A stretch of DNA of 57,250 nt from an uncultured bacterium (lineage in GTDB: Bacteria; Patescibacteriota; Gracilibacteria; Absconditabacterales; Absconditicoccaceae): contig CAIVEC010000003.1 in the NCBI GenBank assembly GCA_903904875.1, positions 1 through 57,250 on the forward strand, given 5' to 3'. The notes below the pieces were generated by a model. That model saw only the letters and a program-made list of their open reading frames with translations. It made no database searches and was not told the DNA's origin. The translations under genes and the position numbers were made by a program. How positions within the stretch are numbered: position 1 is the first letter of the stretch; the number at the start of each line of letters is the position of its first letter. This document shows, in pieces, positions 41,017 through 49,280 of this stretch.

Positions 41017-41250
41017 ATGACACCAGAAACAACAGCGGTCGCTGCGCAAGTAGCACCAGCATTCGCTAAAGGAACTATGGTTTTGATCATGGTACTCGTC
41101 GTACGAGAAATGGTTTGGAAAGGAATCGCACTTTGGAAAGCGGGGACCAAGAAACAATTGGCACGGTTCATCTTCATATTTATCTTCAATACCGTAGGGC
41201 TTCTGCCGATCATCTACCTCGCATTCTTCCAGAAAAAGGGAAAGAAATAA
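41017..41250 (+). CDS. Small DUF5652-like membrane protein
   Basis: A 77-residue protein with two membrane segments (about residues 19-35 and 50-68). The charged loop ALWKAGTKKQLARF lies between them, and the tail AFFQKKGKK is basic. The pattern VREMVWKGIALWKAG and FNTVGLLPIIYLAFF matches small CPR membrane proteins of the DUF5652 type, of unknown function. It starts 25 bases after ruvB and may share its transcript. No in-frame TGA is present. Confidence 0.78.
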   Translation: MTPETTAVAAQVAPAFAKGTMVLIMVLVVREMVWKGIALWKAGTKKQLARFIFIFIFNTVGLLPIIYLAFFQKKGKK

Positions 41251-41292
41251 GAGTATAATATTTCCTCAACCACCCGCCACAGCGGGTAATTT

Positions 41293-41374
41293 GCCGTCGT
41301 GGTGGAATTGGTATACACGTACGTTTCAGGTACGTATGTCGCAGGACTTAGGGGTTCGAGTCCCCTCGACGGCA
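41293..41374 (+). tRNA. tRNA-Leu (anticodon CAG)
   Basis: An 82-base type II tRNA. The acceptor is GCCGTCG/CGACGGC. The anticodon stem TACGT/ACGTA holds TTCAGGT, giving CAG, which reads CTG. No CCA is encoded. A CCCGC/GCGGG hairpin lies just upstream. Confidence 0.92.
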
Positions 41375-41407
41375 GTAAAAATATGAATTTTCATTACCAT
41401 AAAAAAA

Positions 41408-41433
41408 TCTTGCCGAAAATGGCAGGTTTTTTT
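41408..41433 (+). terminator. Terminator after tRNA-Leu(CAG)
   Basis: CTTGCC pairs with GGCAGG around GAAAAT, followed by seven T. Confidence 0.8.
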
Positions 41434-41484
41434 ATTATCAATATGTTTCAATAGTTTTGATTGAGTGAATGATGGGTCAAATAT

Positions 41485-41512
41485 TTGACAAATAAAAAAT
41501 TCTAGTTATAAT
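41485..41512 (+). promoter_or_regulatory. Consensus promoter of secreted protein gene 41542
   Basis: A perfect TTGACA and a perfect TATAAT are 16 bases apart. The block including AAATTCTAGT recurs almost exactly at 42541. Confidence 0.85.
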
Positions 41513-41541
41513 TAAATATATTTATTTATTTAGCACAATGA

Positions 41542-42552
41542 ATGAAAAAATTATTCAGTAATATGCACGAGCATCTGCTCAAGCATCCATGCAAATATCT
41601 CGGCCTCGCAGCCTTCTGTAAAGTCATGCTGCTTGGATTACTAAGTATACCACTCTTGCAAACGATACAACATACGTATGCAGGATGATGGACTATTACC
41701 GCTACAGCTGGAGCAGGTGGAACTATCACTCCTTCATGAGCAATATATGTAGGACATTTAGCAGATCAGTCATTCACTATCACACCTAATGCATGATATA
41801 ATATAAAAAATGTATCAGTAGATAGCATATCTCAATGAGCTATTCCTTTTTATACTTTCACTACTGTTATCAGTGATCACACAATTACAGCAGAATTTAG
41901 ACAGCCGCCGATAGTATCTACATCTTCTGCATCTGCTATTACCAGCTCTTCAGCAACACTGAATGGTACCCTAACTAGTTTAGGCACAGCAAGTTCGGTA
42001 GATGTTTATTTTGAATGGGGACCGACCGCAGGCTATGGCAATACAACTTCTACGCAACCAATGACTACTACAGGTTCGTTTAGTGGCAGCATAACTGGAC
42101 TTACACCAAGTATGACGTATCATTTTAGAACAGTAGCTAACGGTGGATCAGCGGGCACTGCATACGGCGGTGATATGACTTTTCCTACAAACGCGGCACC
42201 TACAGGATGAGTACATCATCATAATGGCGATAATTGTTGTTTATATAGTAATTCTACACAAAATTTGCCAGGAGCCAATAGAGATTGTAGAGATTTTTCA
42301 CCAAGTCCTTACGACAAAGATTGTAGACCTCAAGAAGAAATAGAATGTGCAAAAGATATTCCTTTATGTCTCGACCTTACAGGTAAAGTACAACAACTCA
42401 TAGACCTCAACAACCTCTTCACCAATTGAGTTACAACAACAACTACAACCCAAAAAGTAACTCAAGATAACAGTCTCTATTCTTTTCTCAAATACTTTGC
42501 AAATCAATTATCCAAGCTTAATAATTCATTAATACAAAATTTGACAAAATAA
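41542..42552 (+). CDS. Secreted fibronectin type III-like protein
   Basis: A 336-residue exported protein. A long basic N-terminus (MHEHLLKHPCKYLG) leads to the hydrophobic export segment (VMLLGLLSIPLLQT). Repeated beta domains follow. One contains VDVYFEWGPTAGYGNTTST and SMTYHFRTVANGG, a fibronectin III-like pattern often found in envelope proteins. The first domain is glycine-rich with TGA glycines (AGGWTITATAGAGG). A Cys/His-rich patch (HHHNGDNCC) and a C-terminal helix (YSFLKYFANQLSKL) end the protein. It is probably a surface or shed protein. The ATG at 41542 is used, since an ATG four bases upstream opens only a short frame. Confidence 0.8.
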
Positions 42553-42568
42553 AAATTCTAGTTATAAT
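42541..42568 (+). promoter_or_regulatory. Consensus promoter of secreted protein gene 42613
   Basis: TTGACA and TATAAT are 16 bases apart. The -35 lies inside the last codons of the preceding gene (TTG ACA AAA TAA). It is near-identical to 41485-41512. Confidence 0.85.
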
Positions 42569-42612
42569 TAATACAGAATAAAAAAACTTTTACCATCTTA
42601 ATCACGTTACCT

Positions 42613-44460
42613 ATGCACTCATTTTATAAACTTTTACCCTTTTACAAAAACCAAATGTTAAAGACTATGCAAAAACACACCCACGCCCTTTTATTCTTCA
42701 TATGAGGACTCTTTTTGATGCTTGTGTGACCATCACTGATTCCATTCAGTAGCGCAGCTACAACAATAGGAACAGAAGGATATTTTGTTGGAAATGATGG
42801 AATATATCGTGTATTCATACCTGATAGCACTAACAGCTATAAAGTAAGTTTACCAAAAATAGATAATGGTACGACTGCTAAAGTAACAATAGATACAGTA
42901 AGAGGAAATACATATACTGATATTTCTTTAAGCAAATATAACCAATTCGCTAATTATTATACCATATGATTTGGAAAATTAGGATTCACAGCAACAGATT
43001 GAAATACATACAAAATAAATATATATGATATAAATAACAACTTAATAAGAACAGATCAATTAGTTACCTATGTAGGTGCTGCTGGAAAAGTATCTTATGA
43101 AAAATTTAAGAATTCAACAACAGCTACAGAAAGAACAATAACCAACTGTACAAGTGACCTTGATTGCGGAGGATGACAATCTTGTATTAATTGATATTGT
43201 GAAGCATGATCAGCAGCAGGTAACACTAATACAGCAACATCAATACCAGTTTGTAATCCAGCATGTGTCAATTGAGAGTCGTGTGTAGGTTTTGTTTGTC
43301 AAATAGCATGATTTGTAAGTACTGATCAAACAATGGCTTTCGTACCACCTACGGATGCAGCAAAAATTTCTTCTGTAAATTCTTTTAAAGTAAACGTTAA
43401 TGGAATAGATGAATATTTCATAGGCATTTCAAATAACATTTCTGTATTTAAATATTATTCAATATACCCAGACGACGCAGACACAATGAATATAATGGAT
43501 AACGCAGGAAACGTAACAGATACATTAAAAATAGAAAGAGATGTAAATAATAGAGCGTATTTGATGATTGATAATAGATATGGTCAATTTACTAATGGAT
43601 TGCTTAGAGTTGAATTTGTAGGTGCAGACGTAAAAGCGAAAGTAACAAGCGAATTGATTTTCTTACCTCTTGCAACATATAAAACACGAACAACTACTGA
43701 TCCAACTAAAATCACAGCAAATACATTAACAACTCTTGAAAATCAGCTTACAAGAATAACAGGTAACACTCACGCAGCAGCAAGATTTGCTTCATGTAAC
43801 AGTGATGCTGATTGTATTGATGGACGATGTAATGCTGATCAGGTATGTATACCAGGTATGAGACCAGCAGAAGCAGGTAATACAACGGCAACAAGTTTAT
43901 CGAACGAAGAAGATGCATGTAGTACTAACGCCGATTGTACTCATTGAGTATGATGAATATGTAATTTGAATGCTAATCCTAGATATTGTAGTTATAATAT
44001 AGTAAATACCACTCCGGCAACATCAATGGGAGGATTAGGTGCTGAATCATGATGTGTTCCCGCTTGTCTAAGCGATCAACACTGTGGTCCTGACTGAGAG
44101 TGTTATAGTAATCAAATAGTAGCTGGTTTTGTATCTCTCGACACAGCATTAAAAGTTGCAGGTTTAACAAACACACCTGATAGTAAAGTATTATCTGACG
44201 TGGTAGATTATTTCACAAAAGTATTTAATTTATCCTTTAAGGTTATACAACAGAACCTTCATAATTTATTTTATAATGTCCAATACACCCAAGAATATTT
44301 AAAGTATACAAATGAAAGAATTAACAATACAAATAAATATTTACCACTTACATCACAACAAAAAATTATTTTCAATAATACAGAGAACCGCATTACAAGT
44401 GATTTTAATAATAAAGCAAAAGTTATTAATGATAATTATACACTAATTAATCAAGAATAA
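42613..44460 (+). CDS. Secreted protein with repeated Cys-rich motifs
   Basis: A 615-residue exported protein. The signal segment is ALLFFIGGLFLMLVGPSLIP, with TGA glycines. Beta-rich regions are interrupted by small Cys clusters of the form C..D.DC..G..C....C (CTSDLDCGGGQSC, CNPACVNGESCVGFVC, CNSDADCIDGRCNADQVC, CSTNADCTHG, CVPACLSDQHCGPDGEC). These look like EGF- or Dickkopf-like disulfide knots. The C-terminal 90 residues are helical (VIQQNLHNLFYNVQ). It shares promoter and C-terminal helix style with the gene upstream. Later ATGs (42655, 42667) are possible starts. Confidence 0.82.
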
Positions 44461-44485
44461 TAATACATAAATTTTCTCTCAACAA

Positions 44486-44515
44486 AACCTCATCCTCTCC
44501 GGTGAGGTTTTTTTT
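44486..44515 (+). terminator. Terminator after the Cys-rich protein gene
   Basis: AACCTCA pairs with TGAGGTT around TCCTCTCCGG, followed by a T run. Confidence 0.8.
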
Positions 44516-44532
44516 GTTTTTTATATATTTTG

Positions 44533-44578
44533 TCCTCCTTTGTAAAGGAGGGGAACCACGGGAGTGGTGGAGGATTTA
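44533..44578. repeat. REP-like palindromic sequence
   Basis: CCTCCTTTGTAAAGGAGG is a hairpin, followed by CCACGGGAGTGG, another palindrome. The style resembles intergenic palindromes of other bacteria. The rest of the 265-base gap has a TGCCTGCGGTAGGCA hairpin and AACTAAATA/ATATTTAGTT arms. Confidence 0.5.
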
Positions 44579-44725
44579 AAAGTATTTAACTCCATAAAAC
44601 TGCCTGCGGTAGGCAAGGCGATAGAAAAAAAACATATCCAGCGGAGCGTTTAAAAAAATTCATTTACAAGATAAACTAAATAACTATAAAACAGCTATAT
44701 GATATTTAGTTATTTATATTTGCTC

Positions 44726-45592
44726 ATGTCTGATTTACTTCATCAGTATTGAAACTTAGACGTCCTCTGACGATACAGCAAAGTAGCTCCTTATCTAAAG
44801 AAACTCCTTAAAAAGAAAGAGATCGCCAGCAAGATTGTCGGAGAAAAATTTGTTTTGCTCAAAAGAGGAACACAGAACGCTCCTCTCTTTATTGACGATT
44901 TCAAGGAAATAGACGACAAGTATCTCCAGCTCAGAGCTAAGCATCACTTAGACGAAGTCAAAGACCAACTTACTCCGAAGCAAGTGCTGTTGCGGCAATA
45001 TTTCGTACCGAGGAAGCTGATTAACTTCTTCTACGCCTGCAATAACGAATATGGCAACACTATCGACAGGATTTTCATTGATATCGATAGACAGACAAAT
45101 TCTGCAGATGATGCGAGGAAAGTTGCCAGCGAATTAATTAAAAAAATTCTATCTGACAAACAACTTACGAAACTTATCGGCTACAAACCATTGATTCTCC
45201 GGACTGGTGCAAGCTTCCATATCTATTTATTGCTAAAAAAACCGATAGACCATGCCTTCTATGACAGCTATTTAAGCTACGGCAAAGGCAAGGAACAAAG
45301 CTTCACTTCTAGACGAGCGGCTGAAGTCAGTACAGCGACTAAACTGAATGTTTTGGCGGGCCACGAAAGGAAAAAATGAGCGATTATTTTGGATACCAGC
45401 AATACGCCTCCAGGAAAATTAGCGAGATGCCCGTTTTCGCTCCACATCAAAGACAGCAAAACCATAGACGGCATCTGTGTTCCGGTAAGCCAGGAAAAAC
45501 TAGCTGATCCTAAGCTCATCAGTAAGTTACAAAAACTCACCCCGGAAATCATACGAAAGAATATTGATCACTATGCATCATTGTTACCATAA
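44726..45592 (+). CDS. Archaeo-eukaryotic primase (AEP)-superfamily-like protein
   Basis: A 288-residue protein with the AEP core motifs in order: the metal-binding FIDIDRQ (Asp119, Asp121), TGASFHIYLLL (His165, the s-x-H motif), and a third Asp in ILDTSNTPPGKLARCPFSLH (Asp223, then Arg234 and the SLH). The last part matches the D...R.P.S.H arrangement of PriS and LigD-type primase-polymerases. It would synthesise primers or fill gaps. No ligase or helicase domain is attached. TGA gives glycines at residues 9 and 15 and before AIILD. I judge this from motifs only; a search could change it. Confidence 0.7.
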
Positions 45593-45625
45593 TTTCTTCA
45601 TAATATTTTTTTGCACGTCAAATAA

Positions 45626-45653
45626 AAAAACAACTATGGTTAGTTGTTTTTAA
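45626..45653 (+). terminator. Terminator between the AEP-like gene and tRNA-Val
   Basis: ACAACTA pairs with TAGTTGT around TGGT, with flanking A and T runs, so it is probably bidirectional. Confidence 0.75.
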
Positions 45654-45660
45654 GTTTTTA

Positions 45661-45737
45661 TGGTGGACGATAGAGGATTCGAACCTCCGACCCCTTGCAC
45701 GTCAAGCAAGTGCTCTGACCAACTGAGCTAACCGTCC
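45661..45737 (-). tRNA. tRNA-Val (anticodon GAC)
   Basis: A 77-base cloverleaf including an encoded CCA. The acceptor is GGACGGT/ATCGTCC. The anticodon stem CTTGC/GCAAG holds TTGACGT, giving GAC. Confidence 0.93.
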
Positions 45738-45748
45738 ATAATTTTACT

Positions 45749-45820
45749 TGACCTCGCCCGGAGTCGAACCGGGATTACAACCTTCGCAGGGTTGTGTCCT
45801 ATCCATTAAACGACGAGATC
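45749..45820 (-). tRNA. tRNA-Arg (anticodon GCG)
   Basis: A 72-base cloverleaf. The acceptor is GATCTCG/CGAGGTC. The anticodon stem CAACC/GGTTG holds CTGCGAA, giving GCG. Most bacteria use ACG (inosine at position 34), which also reads CGA. A G34 tRNA reads only CGT and CGC, as expected if CGA and CGG no longer mean Arg. No CCA is encoded. Confidence 0.9.
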
Positions 45821-45830
45821 ATAAAACTAA

Positions 45831-45957
45831 TTAACAATTAATAATTAAGAATGAATAATGTTGGTATTTGTAAACACAGACTATAGCCAAATAATACAAT
45901 AGTTCATATAAAGATGAATCTTTCATTTTTCACTATTTATTATTCATTATTCATTAA
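45831..45957. repeat. Heptad inverted-arm repeat overlapping the gatA 3' end
   Basis: The left arm has AATTAAT and AAGAATGAATAATG. The right arm has ATTATTC words up to CATTAATTT. The core GACTATAGCCAAATAATACAA lies near 45881. The right arm encodes the last residues of GatA (LMNNE). Confidence 0.75.
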
Positions 45958-47364
45958 TTTTTCCAAATATCTGCCGAAACCGAAAAGCTTCTTCTCAGCT
46001 CGTTTCTGAGCCATTAATTGAATTCCTGTCGGCATTTGTTCTCATTGATCTTCCACCATGCCCATCGGTATCGACATCGCTGGCAACCCTCACATATTCG
46101 CCGGTATCGTATACATATCCGCTAGATAGACCTTCAACGGATCATCAGTCCTTGAGCCGAGTTTCCATGCAACTTCCGGTACGGTAGGCGTGAGGATGAT
46201 GTCGTATTTTGCGAATATGGTGTCAAATTCCTCTTGCAACTCCTCTCTCGCTTTCTGCGCTTTGAGATAATATCACTCGTAGTTCGCAGAGCTCAAAACA
46301 AAGGTACCAAGCAGAATCCTTCTCTTCGCTTCTTCGCCGAATCCCGCAGACCTGATTTGCTCGTAATATTTCTGGATGGTATCGGCATTCATGCTATCGG
46401 ATTGGAGTCCGAATTTTATCCCGTCGAACCTCGCAAGATTGGTACTTACTTCTGCAGGCATCAGCGTGTAATACATCGGTACGGAATATGCAAGCATAGG
46501 CAAGCTGATATCTTCGACGATAATTCATTCTGCACGAAGTTTTTCCACGGCAGCTAAGAATAATTTTTTTATCTGAGGATCAAGCCCTTCTCATAAAGCC
46601 TCTTTAGGGACTCCTATTTTGAATTTTTTCACTGATTTCTCATCAAGATTTTTCTTGTCATTCACGAACTCATCAGCACGAGGATCGCTCTGCGAATCTT
46701 TCGGATCGAATCCTGCTATAGCTTGCAATAATATTTCAGCGTCATCTACCGTAGTGGTCAAAACCCCGACCTGATCTAAACTCGATGCCATGGATTGTAC
46801 GCCATAACGGGAAACCATTCCGTAGGTCGGTTTCATTCAGACGATTCAACACCGCGCAGCGGGCTGACGGATACTTCCTCCCGTATCGGTTCATAACGCT
46901 GCCATGCACGCGCCAGAAGCGACGGCTACAGCAGATCATCAGGAACTTCAGCCAGGAGTTCTATCTTTACCGTATGTATTTTTAGTCTTTCAAAAGTATG
47001 AAGTTTCCGTAGTGGATCACATCGCAAATTCATCCATATTGGTTTTTCCTATCATCAGTCATCAATTTTTTTCTAAGTTGAGAAAACAGGTCGCGCTATA
47101 CGGACTGATATAGTCTTCAAGTATTTTTGATCCGCACGAAGTGATGTAGTCCTGAGTCAGAATGATGTCTTTGATGCCTATCGGCGCAGCTTTCAACGGT
47201 CTCGAAGCAAACTGGTCGAGATGAGATTTCACATAGTCTTCATGGAATCTCACAAAAGAAAAATAGTCAGCATTCAATTTCTTTGCGGTTTCCAGATAGT
47301 TTTTAACGACATCCTGAGCTTTGAATGTGTCGCTGGTTATATAGTCTTTGAGTGTAAGATTCAT
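45940..47364 (-). CDS. gatA: Glu-tRNA(Gln)/Asp-tRNA(Asn) amidotransferase subunit A
   Basis: The amidase subunit that releases ammonia from Gln to convert mischarged tRNA. The 474-residue product has the catalytic Lys in PIGIKDIIL (Lys65), the cis-Ser loop [15 protein letters not shown] (around 138-151) and the nucleophile in [12 protein letters not shown]. Glycines 142 and 143 of the Ser loop are two adjacent TGA codons (46936-46941). Later conserved parts are [11 protein letters not shown] and [11 protein letters not shown]. The last codons come from a heptad repeat. It begins 18 bases after the membrane gene at 47383, so they share an operon. GatB and GatC are not in view. Confidence 0.95.
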
Positions 47365-47382
47365 ATCTGCAATAAAAATAAA

Positions 47383-47841
47383 TTAGTTTCCGAAGTTTTG
47401 AAGCAAGTTTTTGAGATCACGCATATCTTGGGTGGAAAGTCCGTTTGAAGATGTTGTCGTCGTTTTCTTTGTTGTCGTTGTTTTGGTCGGAGTGGTTGGT
47501 GGAGTCGTAGTGGTCGTTGACGAAGTTGTTCAAGTTTCACTTACTCCGGTATCAAAGTTTTCTTGGGAAAGTGAAGCATCATTGAGCAAAAGCGTATCAT
47601 CACCTGTGGATACGATTCATGTATTTTCTATTATTTCACCCGTGACAGCAAGCACTGTTCATGAAGTAACGATAGGAGTTCCCGTAAGAGAGAAATGAGT
47701 GCCGATGGTAGTATTGGAGAAAGATTCAAGATCATGCAAGAGTTCCTTGGCAGCTGTCGGCTTGATCACACGGTAAACCAAAAAAGCTATCACCAAGAGA
47801 AAAATGACAAAAATAAGTCTTTTGATAAATCTCATCGTCAT
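47383..47841 (-). CDS. Membrane-anchored protein with Thr-rich linker
   Basis: A 152-residue protein. A basic start (MTMRFIKRL) and one membrane segment (IFVIFLLVIAFLVYRVI) place the rest outside. The outer part has a small beta-like region and a Thr/Pro/Ser-rich linker (STTTTTPPTTPTKTTTT). It ends with an amphipathic helix (TQDMRDLKNLLQNFGN). TGA gives glycines after TPIVTS and in ENTGIV. No domain is recognised. It lies directly upstream of gatA on the same strand. A start two codons later (MRFIKR) is equally possible. Confidence 0.75.
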
Positions 47842-47896
47842 ACATACAAAATAAAGCTGGTATACTATATATATTTAGCCAAATGTTGCAATACTA

Positions 47897-47937
47897 ATTA
47901 GACTTTAGAGCTTAGAACTTAGACTTTAGATGTTAGT
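47897..47937. repeat. Heptad repeat (CTTAGAA theme)
   Basis: ACTTTAG, AGCTTAG, AACTTAG, ACTTTAG, ATGTTAG in a row: a single arm between two divergent genes. Confidence 0.65.
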
Positions 47938-48005
47938 ATTAAGCATTGGCTTTTACATTAAAAAAATTCTATTGCCTCCGCGGTTTTTTTCAGTAAAAAC
48001 CATAC

Positions 48006-48884
48006 ATGCTCAAATCGATACTCAAGAATTCAATTGATTATATGAAAAACGACCACAAGATCATCAGATTGACGCTGGCGACATCATTTTTTCATTCATT
48101 GATTGCAAGTTTATTAATTATTTTGAACGTAAATACCCTCTTCGCAAGGAATTATAAGAACGGGCTGTATGTAGGGAGAGTCGCCGAATTTTTTGTCCAA
48201 GAGATCAACAGAAATCAGGTCATCAGCCGGGTGATCGGTATAGCGATAGTGCTGTTTATAGCATATTCACTCATCTATCCCATAGGACAAGCAGCGATTA
48301 TCCATTATCTCAATGATAAGAACAAAAGCATTAGGAATGCACTCAAGAAAGGAAGGGAAAATTTTTTCCCTATGTTTGAATATGGGATTGTTTCACTGAT
48401 CTTATCGCCGACCGTGTATCGGTTGGTTATCCTCAAGATAGCGGTTTCCGGAGGCATGCATGGCAGTTTTACCATTTTCATGCTCATCTTGCGGTTTATT
48501 GTGATGACGATTATCAATTGCCTCAAGGTCTATACCAGATACATCATGACGTTGGAAGGGAAATGACCGTATGAAGCAGTACTCCAAAGCTGCGATCTCT
48601 CGTTCAAGCATTTCAAAGAAAGCTTCAAATATGTGAGAATACAGACTATTCTGATCATCAATTTTTCACTCAATCTCTTCATCATCCTCTTGATACCTAT
48701 TATCCTGATTTATCTCGCCATCGTATTCAATGTCATCCAATATACGGCAGTCAAACGAAGCGTCTATGGATTATTCTTCTTTGGCATCATCTTCGGTTCC
48801 TATGCAAGCTCTATGGTAAGGGCGTTCTTTGCGTATTTCCGGCAGGAAATCTACGATAGTCTCAACCACCAAAAAAACCAGTAA
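48006..48884 (+). CDS. Multi-pass membrane protein of unknown function
   Basis: A 292-residue integral membrane protein with about six hydrophobic segments (near residues 25-42, 78-100, 125-145, 150-172, 210-240 and 248-270). A conserved-looking loop is LYTRYIMTLEGKGPYEAV-like, with TGA giving the glycine after EGK. It resembles families such as DUF975 or the membrane domain found with glycerophosphodiester phosphodiesterase, in which similar loops repeat. This is a loose likeness only. It stands alone on the plus strand. The start is the ATG at 48006. Confidence 0.75.
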
Positions 48885-48940
48885 AATGCAGTTTTTTGGA
48901 TGATTGAGCTATACCTTTAGGTGTAGTCTTACGAAAAAAT

Positions 48941-49072
48941 AATGAAAAATTAAAAATTAATAATGAAAAATGTATGAATTGTATGCTTATGGACTATTGT
49001 TTATTACAATAGCTCATAGTAAAGCAAATTCCAACATTATTCATTATTCACTATTCATTATTCATTAAAAAG
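48941..49072. repeat. Heptad inverted-arm repeat with conserved core
   Basis: The left arm has AATAATG and AAAAATTAAAAATT words. The right arm is ATTATTC, ATTATTC, ACTATTC, ATTATTC. The core GACTATTGTTTATTACAATAGC (48991-49012) is palindromic. It fills part of a 395-base gap. Confidence 0.8.
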
Positions 49073-49103
49073 TTATATTATATAACTTTTTAGTAAAAAT
49101 GGC

Positions 49104-49134
49104 TTAAAACAGCCCTCAAAAGCTGTTTTTTTTT
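49104..49134 (+). terminator. Rho-independent terminator in the 48885-49280 gap
   Basis: AAAACAGC pairs with GCTGTTTT around CCTCAAAA, followed by T. It ends the unit of the membrane gene at 48006. Confidence 0.8.
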
Positions 49135-49161
49135 GTACAAAACAGCATTTCCGACTATAAT
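49133..49161 (+). promoter_or_regulatory. Promoter upstream of the VirD4-like gene
   Basis: TTGTAC and TATAAT are 17 bases apart. The -35 begins in the T tract of the preceding terminator. The ATG is 120 bases downstream, past a heptad repeat. Confidence 0.6.
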
Positions 49162-49169
49162 TGAAACTA

Positions 49170-49275
49170 AGGAGCAAGTCACAAGTCCCAAGGAGCAAAA
49201 AACCAACTTGTAACCTGAAACCTGTAACTTGTAACCAGGTAGTAAACATTTCAACATTTTAACACTTCAACATTA
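49170..49275. repeat. Mixed heptad and octad repeat
   Basis: AAGGAGC, AAGTCAC, AAGTCCC, AAGGAGC; then ACTTGTA, ACCTGAA, ACCTGTA, ACTTGTA; then octads ACATTTCA, ACATTTTA, ACACTTCA. It forms the 5' leader of the gene at 49281. Confidence 0.7.
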
Positions 49276-49280
49276 GTTTT

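Noticed and set aside
41485-42568. Duplicated promoter blocks as insertion-sequence ends
   Set aside because: They are direct, not inverted; no transposase lies between them, and both match promoter consensus at gene starts.
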